From assembly GCA_944548615.1 (NCBI GenBank), contig OX155961.1, forward strand, positions 1 to 64,000: DNA of 64,000 nt. Direction: 5' to 3'. The position numbers were made by a program, and so were the translations under genes. Shown here piece by piece: positions 55,867 to 64,000 of this stretch. The DNA is from Micropterix aruncella. Lineage: Eukaryota > Arthropoda > Insecta > Lepidoptera > Micropterigidae. Every line of letters starts with the position of its first letter. Position 1 is the first letter of the stretch. The notes under the pieces are model-generated. The model had not been told where the DNA came from. It did no database searches and was given only the letters and a program-made list of their open reading frames with translations.

Positions 55867-56288
55867 GGAATTATTGCAGTATAGGTAGGTACCTTTCTCA
55901 GAAATCGAAAAAACAAAGAAATACTACTAGGTTAGATCATTGTAATGCTAAATGTGAAAGAAAAAAGCTTCGGACGCGTAAATTTTCAAAACCAAATTTA
56001 CATACAAAAAAAAAAAAAAATTTTTTTACCTCAGTTTTTAAGGTTGTTTTAAAAAAACCTAACCTAACCTAACCTAACCTACCGCCAAATAGGTGTTTAT
56101 GTATTATTTTTTTTAAAAAACTACCGAAATGTATGGGTTTGGCGCTTTTTTGAATGCCTATATCTCGCTTATTTATTGAGACCGAATAAATATTAGGTAT
56201 TGCAGATTCGGAATCAGCGTGGTGAATATAGTCTGGTGACGTTAAAAAATCAACAACCTAGAAGAGGTACCTATACTGCAATAATACC
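55867..56288. mobile_element. hAT-type MITE carrying a (CCTAA)n run
   Basis: Terminal inverted repeats GGAATTATTGCAGTATAG / GGTATTATTGCAGTATAG are flanked by a perfect 8-bp duplication AAAAAGTC (55859-55866 and 56289-56296). It lies in the last Helitron-like unit. At its centre is a run of five CCTAA (56058-56081), the complement of the insect telomere repeat. About 422 bp, non-coding; relatives at 735-1020 and 58690-58960. Confidence 0.88.
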
Positions 56289-56714
56289 AAAAAGTCTTTA
56301 CATTTTTCCGATTAATATTTAGCCTATGACACTCACAAATAACGTGGATTTCTATTGGTAAAAGAATTTTCAAAATCGGTTCAGTAAATCCAGAGATTAC
56401 TTCCTACAACGTCACAAACTTTACCTCTTTATAATATTAGTATAGATTAAAACTGCTTACACAGCGGCGCCGACCGCGATCTTAGGTTGCGAGCGCATGT
56501 CCCAATCGCGACGTCATATGTCGCTATGGCTCCGTGCGCGCGGTGAGCGACGACAGCGCTAATTTTACGCGGTGGTCGCGCGCAATCAAGTAGTTATAAC
56601 CACTCATAGAGGGCGCTAAAAAATACCCCTACCGTAATCGTACCCCGCTTCATCTCAACCCTCGCCTGTCTCAAGAGAAAGTTGAATTTGATTTAGCCAA
56701 TAGCGTCACCTTAA
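56289..56714 (-). repeat. Continuation of Helitron-like unit plus GC-rich companion block
   Basis: Same order as 45144-45595: AAAGTCTTTACATTTTTC, CTCACAAATAACGTGG, ATATTAGTATAGATT, then ACCGCGATCTTAGGTTGCGA, GCGGTGGTCGCGCGCAATCA and AGAGGGCGCTAAAAAATACC. Confidence 0.7.
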
Positions 56715-57612
56715 AAAACGAAGAGTAGAAATAATTTTTAAAAGGGCGGTTCTAGCTGTTTTCATATCTTCAAGTTTAATTTTGATAACATGGAGTGCAC
56801 ATTGCCGCCACTTTCTAAACTGGCTTTATGCAATACACAAAATCGGTGAACGTCAGATATTTCGTGCTTTTAAAAGCTTTATTCCATGATGAAAAACCGC
56901 TTCTCTTGACGATTTTTTCGGCACAGAAACGCCACTAGTAGTGCTATATTTACAGATTTGGCAAAACACTTGACGCACTCACGCGCGCCTAGACGTCTGG
57001 CCGCGCGGCGGGTGAGGTGGTAGAGATATCGCTCAACCCAAAGATTAATTTTTGTAGTCGAGAGGCAAATAGTGGGTGCGGAGCACCCACTATTTGCCTC
57101 TCGTGGGTGCTGAAGCCCCCGAGCACCCACGTAGTCGGCGCCCCTGCCACTACCTATATCGACCATTGGAACAAGTTTCAAATTATTGGACAGAAATCAA
57201 ATATATAAAGAGTAACGCATTGTTGGGTACTAGTATAATTCTGTAATTGTTAAAATAAAACATTTATTTACGACATACAGTATCTATCATTTATTTATTT
57301 AATCAAATTTGCATAGCAAAATATATAATTTAAGGTAACGAGTCTTTTTTACCTTAGGGTAATACCGAAATTTTCACTACGTAAAACGCGGATGTTTTGG
57401 CAAAATATTCTGAATTTTCAAATAAAAAAACGGTGATTATCGGCAACACCAAAGATAATTTTATAGTTGGCAGCACCACCGGTGAGTAAACGTCAATCTC
57501 CTGGAATGTCATTCATTGTGTTCATTCGCGGCGGGACGCCGCAGTTGTTCTATTTGGTTAAGAATTGTTAAGAGTTTATAATATTTTAGGAGTGAAAGAC
57601 ATATATGTAAAT
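56715..57612 (+). promoter_or_regulatory. 5' flank of the YTHDC2/bgcn-like helicase gene
   Basis: Contains a perfect hairpin with 21-bp arms (57059-57079 / 57083-57103, arm CGAGAGGCAAATAGTGGGTG + C, loop GGA) and a second, looser copy of GTGGGTGC / GCACCCAC just after it. GCGGCGGGACGCCGCAG near 57530 is a short GC-rich palindrome close to the start of transcription. No TATA box is assigned. Confidence 0.5.
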
Positions 57613-57823
57613 ATGAATCGGCGACGGGGTAAAAGCAACGCCATGAAGGCGCCCCAGGTGATGGAATGCGTGAACGTCGCCGTGAAGGTGCTCTTGGATA
57701 AATTCCTCGCCGATGAGAACGAGACGGAGCTGAAGTTTCCCAGCTGCTTTTCGGCCGTGGAGCGTGCTTACGTACACAAGAGGGTGGCCACTTTGGGGCT
57801 GAAGTCTAAGTCGCGCGGTAAAG
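57613..57823 (+). CDS. YTHDC2/bgcn-like RNA helicase, exon 1 (R3H domain)
   Basis: 70 codons plus one base. The start is taken at ATG 57613 (MNRRRGKSNAM); an in-frame triplet at 57565 is upstream and is not needed. The exon encodes an R3H single-strand nucleic-acid-binding domain: MECVNVAVKVLLDKFLAD, ELKFPSCFSAVERAYVHK with the R51xxxH55 signature, VATLGLKSKSRGK. The donor is AAAG|GTAGGT. R3H directly before a DEAH helicase is the layout of YTHDC2, the meiotic m6A-reading 3'-5' RNA helicase; the Drosophila relative bgcn acts with Bam in germ-cell differentiation. Confidence 0.88.
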
Positions 57824-59009
57824 GTAGGTTTTACGGTTGTTGCGGTATAGAATTTCGCTGCATCAATTATGTATATTTTTGGTGGCTTAATATACTTTAC
57901 CGACTCTATAACACGTTAATTTAACTGTTATTTATAGCATATATTGACAAAAAGAAAAGCACTAAGTAATACCCGAATGCATAGTCGAGTATTGCTCAAT
58001 ACTTCAGTAAGTACTGGCCGATATTTAAGTCATTCCTGAGTACCAGTTTTCGTTTTACAGTCGAGTCGAGTTACTATAGCAATAATAAACAGAATAACTG
58101 TGCAATTATCGCATTGAAATTTCGTAATTAGAATATTGAAATCTCAGTTTGTAAAACAATTAGATAATTATGAATAAATATGAGAGTCGAAAAAGTGAAA
58201 TAAAACTCGGCATTTCTAACTTGTACTTGTCTTACGGAAAAATACGGAACCCTATTTAGAAATTGTTAACACTATCGTGATATTTATTAGATTCTCTATC
58301 AAAGGTGATATTTCGTTTTGCTTATTTATATACAAAAATATTTAGATATTAGCTCATAAAAACCAATAACATTTTTGATGATTTCTCGATTTTTACCAGA
58401 AATATCCGCGAAATGACGCGTGAAATTATTCTAGCCGCCGTCTATGTAGGGTAATAATGAGATATTTGGTACGGATATTAGGATGCGTTCGAATTAGAAA
58501 ATAATATTACTGTGCGCTCCGGGAGCAAGCCGCCAATATTGGTCATTACGTAGTCAACGGTGTTCTGATGTGCAACCAAATTTGGTCGTTATGTAGCCGA
58601 AGGGTTAAGTATTACTTTGAAACATTAGATGCCATTTTCGCTCTTTATGCATTGTTGTGTAGCTTTCTTGCTCATTTTGATGTTATTTCACTTTATTATA
58701 AATGTAGGTGTTTGACACCTCTTTAAATGACTATATCTCTCTTATTTATTGAGTCCAACAAAAGATTATTGCAGTTTCGGAACCAGCGTGGTGAACATAG
58801 TCGGGTGAGGTTAAAACAATCAAAAATGTAGAATTCGTATCAATACCTAATAAATACGGTATTTTTATGTATTGCTACCAGTTCTACATTGTTAAGTTTC
58901 ACCTGTTAACATCACCCGACTATATTCACCACGCTGATTCCGAAACTGCAGAAGCTTAAACATAGGTAATTGAGGAAATGCTGACGATGGTACTATTGCC
59001 CCATGTTAC
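57824..59009. other. Helicase intron 1, proximal part
   Basis: 58070-58620 is related to the long repeat at 11500-12890. 58775-58960 is a foldback with arms GAAC(C)AGCGTGGTGAACATAG / CTATATTCACCACGCTGATT, related to the 422-bp MITE family. No coding region. Confidence 0.5.
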
Positions 59010-60115
59010 TATTGTCCCCGGTCTACCCTACATTGTAGTAATTTGTGAAAATTGTTTTTTTTGTTTGAGAGCAGACAGTCCAAGCGATCTTCATAATTCC
59101 TATTATTCAGGCCCACTGGTATTTTGGTTGCCTTTCGCTGCACCTTTTCCAGGACATTAAATCTTTGCATAAGTAAGGGTTCCAGAGCTGCCATACATAA
59201 GAATAGGTTTCACATATGCCTTGTGGATCTTGATAAAAACCTTTATTGACAAATGTTGGAAAGCCTTTCTTATCAGATAGAGGGTTGAGTTAGCTCTTTT
59301 AGCAATTGCAATTATATGTTTCTCCCAGTTGAGATCATCAGTAATCATTGTTATTCCAAGATCTTTTTGTTGCTTAACTGCTTCTAGTTGGGCATTTGTC
59401 AGAAAATATTGTATGTTAGGGTTGCTTTGCCCGATATGAAGCACTGCACATTTCTCGGTGTTCAAAGTAAGCAACCAATGTTCCGTCCACGCTTTGATCT
59501 TGTCAAGATCCTGCTGTAGCTGTCCACTGCATAGATTGGTGATTTTTTAAATGTCATCAACAAAGTAGCTGCTCGGCGATGTGCTCGGCGATCTGTAATA
59601 AACAAGGTGAACACAACTGGATCCAGCACTGACCCTTGGGGTACTCCACTGGGTACAGTCAATATTCAGATTAATAGCACAGTATACCCCAGACGGTAGC
59701 TTCTACAACAAAATTGAAATCAAAGCGAATACGTCACGAGTCGTAAGGACTCGGATATGTTCACCAGATGTTCGCTACTCAGCCTACGCAGATATCCGAA
59801 CGCTTGAAAAGTCGCCAGCCTTTATCTGCTCGTAATGTTAACCATTCGCGTTCGTCGGGACTTACCCCTCTACATACCTCGCACCCTTTTCCCGCATTGC
59901 CTTGTTGCTCGAGAGTAAAGCTACTGGTTGTTGGTATACTGTGTTAATAGTCACCTACTTTCACTTGGAAGGTCTGGCCAGTTAGGAAGTCTTATATCCA
60001 ACTTAGAATTTTCCCTTGAATTCTGAGACGTTCATGTTTTTGCAGAAGTCATCTTACAGAAACTCTGTCAAGGTATATGACATTGGTCGGTATCCTCCAT
60101 CCCAGTTCTCAGGTT
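59010..60115 (-). pseudogene. Non-LTR reverse transcriptase pseudogene in helicase intron 1
   Basis: Minus strand, in order: NVIYLD and LLQKHERLRIQGKILSWI (RT motif A side), DFLTGQTFQVKVGDY, [MITE insertion 59678-59943], VPSGVPQGSVLDPVVFTLFI (motif B), a lost FADD region, LTLNTEKCAVLHIGQSNP (motif D), QQKDLGITMITDDLNWEKHI (motif E), IHKAYVKPILMYGS, and NVLEKVQRKATKIPVGLNN. The LGV...KFxxHI and QRRATKLI phrases place it near CR1/Rex-type RTs. Frameshifts and the MITE make it inactive. It is antisense to the helicase gene. Confidence 0.85.
59678..59943. mobile_element. CACAGTATAC MITE, copy 2
   Basis: 266 bp with ends CACAGTATACC and GGTATACTGTG, flanked by a 7-bp duplication TTAATAG (59671-59677 and 59944-59950). 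It splits the RT pseudogene between GDY and VPSG text, so it is younger than the retroelement. Confidence 0.88.
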
Positions 60116-60330
60116 AAAATTTTCCCCGATGAAGCCAAGTTTTGGGCTGGTGTTCAAGGAAATCCAGCTAGCCTTGCAGTACTTCTTCTATCACCGGTAG
60201 TACTAAGGTTGATGTTGTATGTATTTTATAATCATTGACATATGGAATATTGCATCTGCGGATCTCATATTGAAGTTGTGCCTGACCCTTTGACTTCCCG
60301 CTTATTATTTTATTCCATTATGTGTTGCAG

Positions 60331-60659
60331 GCATGAATAGATATCTGACCGTATATAAACGGGCGGGTTCAACAATCATCCAAAACGACGCTAGACTAAC
60401 GCTAGATCCGCAAATGCGAGAAGCGATAACAGATCTGCTGAAAACTTATCCCATAACAACAAGAGAACGCGACGAACTCTGCAACGCCGTTGAGATAGAC
60501 CGCAACCGGCAGAACAACCACAAAGTGATGGGGTGTCTCAACAACGGGAATCCTCAAGTGCCCACCACGACCTATAACAGGGACCTCATTCAGTTCAGGA
60601 GCAACCTTCCCGTTTTCTCACAACGGAAACAGATCATCGAAGGAATTATGAATAATCAG
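60331..60659 (+). CDS. YTHDC2/bgcn-like RNA helicase, exon 2
   Basis: Acceptor TGTGTTGCAG; joins exon 1 as ...SRGK-G-MNRYLTVYKRAG. It encodes the linker from R3H to helicase: MREAITDLLKTYPITTRERD, the NNHKVMGCLNNGNPQVPTTT stretch, and QFRSNLPVFSQRKQIIEGIM, the element that precedes the first RecA domain in YTHDC2 and DHX-type proteins ('R..LP.....II..I..NQ'). It ends CAG|GTAAAT, phase 0. Residues 71-180. Confidence 0.9.
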
Positions 60660-61690
60660 GTAAATCCTTTATTTTCCAGCCCATACAAGGTGAGATTTAT
60701 AAAAGAGCTAGAGAAAACAGTAAGAGCAAAAATCAATCAATTTTGATGAAAAAAAATGGCAATTTTTTTTAAATTTATATTTTAAGACATTGCATTTTCC
60801 CTATAAAAAAAATGTTTTGATGCCAACCATTTCAGTTTCCCATTGGGATTTAATCATACGAAGAAACGTTAAGTCCAAAGTACCCAAAAAGTTCCTTTTT
60901 CATACTAAATCTTTGCATACAAATCATACAATTCGGAAATTCTACAAAGAAAATACTATACGTCCAAAGTTGCTACAGAACTAATGATAATTGAGTTATA
61001 ATAAGACTAAATGTCTGAAATGTCTCCTTAAAAATCTTTCGGCTTTCTTCTTTATCTGCTATTTGTTCAGGACAGTGACTCCTGACCTTATTTCGCTCAT
61101 CACCGCATTTATTACTCCTGTTATTAACAATAAGCATTGATTAATGAATTTTGAAATAATCCTGTGAAGTAATTTAAATTTCGGAAAATAAAAAACACAT
61201 TCGCTGAACTGGGCCCTAGCTGTCAGATTAATGGATGTCAAATGACTGTTTTTTTTTGTTTTATGTTCCAAAAGTTAAATTCTTTCTCAGGATTGTGTCA
61301 TACAGTATGTTTTTACTGGACTAGTATAATTTAGTGGATGAATCAGTACAACAAAATAAGCAACGTTTGAAAAATGAAATGAAAAAAGTTTTTTTTATCA
61401 CGATGCTCTATTTAGCGATACGTAAAATGTCGCTAATATTGTTTATTTACGCTATATTACCTACCGCTGGATGGCGCAGCGCGCTCAAACGCTTCTCAAA
61501 CCTTTATTTAATAGTCAACTTCTTGAAACTTTCAAAATAAAAATATATATATTTTTTTATTTTTTCCAAAATTTTCAATCAAATGTTACCTACTACATTG
61601 TACGGATTCACCCACTGAAAAAAATGCCCGTCCAGTAAAAACATCCCGTATATTAAAATTACTTGTAATAATTTATTTTTATTATTATAG
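60660..61690. other. Helicase intron 2
   Basis: Intron DNA, AT-rich. It holds the MITE at 61303-61648, only about 40 bp before the acceptor ATTATTATAG of exon 3. Confidence 0.5.
61303..61648. mobile_element. Tc1/mariner-type MITE in helicase intron 2
   Basis: Terminal inverted repeats of about 50 bp with one gap: CAGTATGTTTTTACTGGAC ... and mirror GTCCAGTAAAAACATCCCG, followed inward by GTGGATGAATCAGTACA / TGTACGGATTCACCCAC. Flanked by TA on both sides. Its inner phrase relates to the repeats at 35001 and 49960. Confidence 0.8.
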
Positions 61691-61837
61691 GTTGTTGTCA
61701 TTGCTGGTGAGACCGGCTGTGGGAAAACTACTCAAATTCCCCAACTTGTCCTTGAGCAGTGCCAACTGGAAGGAAAGCATTGCCGCATTTACTGCTCACA
61801 ACCGAGGCGTATGTCAGCTATAAGCGTGGCGGAACGG
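61691..61837 (+). CDS. YTHDC2/bgcn-like RNA helicase, exon 3 (helicase motif I)
   Basis: 49 codons in phase 0, with donor CGG|GTAACT. It encodes [20 protein letters not shown] (Walker A GETGCGKT at residues 186-193) and motif Ia, [15 protein letters not shown], both diagnostic of DEAH-box helicases. The next exon should start with the VA(x)ER continuation and motif Ib; it is not present up to 64000, so intron 3 is longer than 2.1 kb and the gene continues to the right. Confidence 0.92.
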
Positions 61838-62052
61838 GTAACTTCAACTTCTTTTTTATTTTTATTTACTGGCACGTTTCTCCAGCCACATTGCAGTTAA
61901 AAAAATATCCCAATAACTTAAAATATCTAACACCTCCAATATTATACAGTACAACCCTGGTTAACCAACCGGTCAGGCGCCAACAATGCCTATAGGCATA
62001 TTTGGTCAGTTGACAGGTCTGACCGTAGCAGTTTCGGCTGACCGCCATAAAT

Positions 62053-62185
62053 ATATGGAGGTCGATTCGGTCTCTAAGCAGTATAAATTCCCTGAAAGTC
62101 TCGGATGCACAGCCCTGCGTCCAGATATAACTCATTACTCTCTATCTCGGAAGATGATCCTTATCGTAGAATTAAGAGCCCCTAT
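62053..62185 (+). mobile_element. REL non-LTR internal fragment
   Basis: GGAGGTCGATTCGGTCTCTA to CTTATCGTAGAATTA, i.e. the RPD-containing part of the endonuclease, without the 3' end. Unlike the other copies it lacks the 3' UTR, so it is a deleted copy rather than a simple 5' truncation. It lies in helicase intron 3. Confidence 0.8.
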
Positions 62186-64000
62186 CAATTTCGCAATGTG
62201 AAAACCGAAAATACACACTTTTTCAGGACGAATTTTACAATAACCATAAGATATATCTGATATTTTTTAATTCACAGTTATACAACACCTATTTATTTAG
62301 TATGTCTACGAAATTTTATATTGATAACAACTTCGTATAAATTAGGAAAAAAAATATACAAAAATGGTTTTTTACATAAAGACGAAACACGAGGTTTTTC
62401 AATTCGTTTTTCTGCTAACTGGTAGCGAAAAACGTTCTGAAAAAAAATGTGCGTACTAAGCATATAATATATTAGTAAGTCTACGATATATATTTTTTAA
62501 ATTTATTCAATTAACACTAATAAAAAATGTGTTGTACTATGAATAAACCCAGTAAAATCGTGTGTAAAAACGTCGTCTACGCGTAAGAATATAATAAAAA
62601 TAATTACAAGATATAAACATTTCAATAATTGAGGCATTTACCCACCCAGTATTTTAATTTTTTTTATTTAATGTCTACATATTTCTCTGTAATAAATTAT
62701 CGAAATCCATGCTTACGCGCTGTTCATTCGCGTTAGTCCGTGCATTCGCGCCCGAGGGCTACTGGACGGTGGACGTGCGTTGCGTTGATTTCCGGAGCTC
62801 GCGATATTCTCGCGTCTTGCGCGCGAATACTCGCGCCCGGCCGAGCGCTTTTCGACAGTGGATATGCGTCGATTAAGCGGTTTTGATACTGCAAGATTTG
62901 TTAGGGGCTATCCATAAAATACGTCACGCTAAATTTTTGGCATTTTGACCCACTCCTCACCTTATCAGTATTTTTTATTGTAGATGTCAAAAAAATGTGT
63001 TTAATTTTTAGAAAATAGGTCAAAACATTAAACTTTACTATCAGGGCAAGATTAAAGTTAGAAAAAAAGCTGAAAAAACACGAAAGGCGTGTGAATTTCG
63101 TAGGCAAATTGTTTTCACCTTCCTAACTATATTTAACTAATTTTTTTCATAGTTTGTTACTTTCTTTAATCTATAAATACGGGTAAAAATGTTGTCCATC
63201 GCCAGCGTCGGCGTGGCAACGCTGCAAGCGTCATTGATACCTTTGGATCGTAAGCGAAAAAGAGTAGGGTTTTTGACTTAAAATAATTGTTCAAAAAAAA
63301 TAAATTTCAAAAAATCTATAAATATATAATGTATATTTGCAGAGAATTAAATAACAAAAATAAGACATTACCTGGATCGTCATCGATGGGTAAAAAAGAT
63401 GGAGATATAAGGTATTTTTACTTGGTAATAATAACAGTAATTTATAATAATATCGCAAAGGTTTCTATTAACATCTTTAAGTTTCAGTGGGAAATTGTAT
63501 ATAACCATACACTGTGGAATATAAATAGCGCACAGAACTTTAAGGGTTATTTCTACCCGTAACATTTTTTTTATTCGACAAAAAAAGTTTTTAAAAAAAC
63601 AAATAAAATAAAAAAGTATGGCACATGAATAGTTTTGGATTATTTTGAGACTATATTTATTCGTATAAAAAAAGCAATATTTTCACGATTTGATATGTTT
63701 ATACTATTTTAGCATTTATTATTTATTAAAATCGTATTTACGTGTATGTGCAGGGTCGGACTGGGCCTAAGGGGCCCGGGTGGGATTATGACTTTAGGGG
63801 CCCGCCGCGCGCCTAGGATCAAGTGATACCATCAGGTCAACCAATAAACCAAATGATAATAATAATCAAATAGGCACGAATTTTAGGAAGTTTTTAATTT
63901 CAAAGACATACATTTTTATGAAAAAAGTTTAGTTATTTATAACTATCCCATCAAAAACAAAAATAAAAGAGGAGAAGTTTCAGCTAGAGTGCCAATAACT
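62186..64000. other. Helicase intron 3 (or right flank)
   Basis: 62690-62890 is GC-rich (CGCGATATTCTCGCGTCTTG, GCGCGAATACTCGCGCC, an imperfect palindrome). 62900-63140 begins GGGGCTATCCATAAAATACG, a phrase common on insect dispersed repeats. 63750-63810 carries GGTCGGACTGGGCC / GGGGCCCG, another repeat end. No coding exon was found. Confidence 0.4.

Overview
The window looks like an insect nuclear genome, most likely Lepidoptera. The evidence is canonical GT-AG introns, AT-rich intergenic DNA, TTAGG telomere-type repeats, abundant mariner, hAT, Helitron-like and non-LTR fragments, and Helitron-like termini (on the minus strand TCTATACTAATATTATAAAG) of a kind common in moths and butterflies. 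The order-level assignment is an inference. Almost all of the 64 kb is transposon-derived. No tRNA, rRNA or CRISPR array was recognised.

Four host loci are supported. (1) At the left edge, on the minus strand, is the first coding exon of an Elongator subunit 1 (ELP1/IKAP)-like gene, 1061-1384, which runs out of the window. (2) A complete, single-exon NDR-family kinase (tricornered/STK38), 18684-20120 plus. (3) A complete alpha-arrestin gene on the plus strand, ending at 47578. It has four shared exons (41807-42021, 42096-42278, 44464-44655, 47291-47578) and two duplicated candidate first exons (25135-25390 and 38466-38742), each with its own duplicated 5' flank. (4) The 5' end of a YTHDC2/bgcn-type R3H + DEAH-box RNA helicase, 57613 to beyond the right edge, with three exons visible.

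Layout. 1-18 kb: ELP1 exon, then repeats: a mariner relic, a GC-rich repeat of unknown class, a TIR element, a 2.5 kb copy of a restriction-like-endonuclease (REL) non-LTR retrotransposon with a 23-bp target duplication, a 300-bp foldback MITE, a 118-bp tandem repeat, and another mariner. 18.6-20.2 kb: kinase. 20-25 kb: repeats, including a mariner cut by a Helitron-like insert. 25-47.6 kb: the arrestin gene. Its introns and promoter region carry a 10.56 kb hAT element (27744-38306) with terminal repeats and a perfect 8-bp target duplication. That hAT is itself filled with nested insertions: REL non-LTR, Helitron-like, an RNase H non-LTR, and large foldback structures with 15-bp and 12-bp minisatellites. 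47.6-57.5 kb: hAT relics, a PIF/Harbinger-like element with a MADF domain, THAP and YqaJ fragments, and a tandem Helitron-like array. 57.5-64 kb: the helicase gene, whose introns hold an RT pseudogene and MITEs.

The four genes are not functionally linked. The main interest is the duplicated arrestin promoter/first exon split by a hAT insertion, and the layered insertions that let relative ages be read directly from target-site duplications. All reading was by eye; percentage identities and domain scores were not computed.
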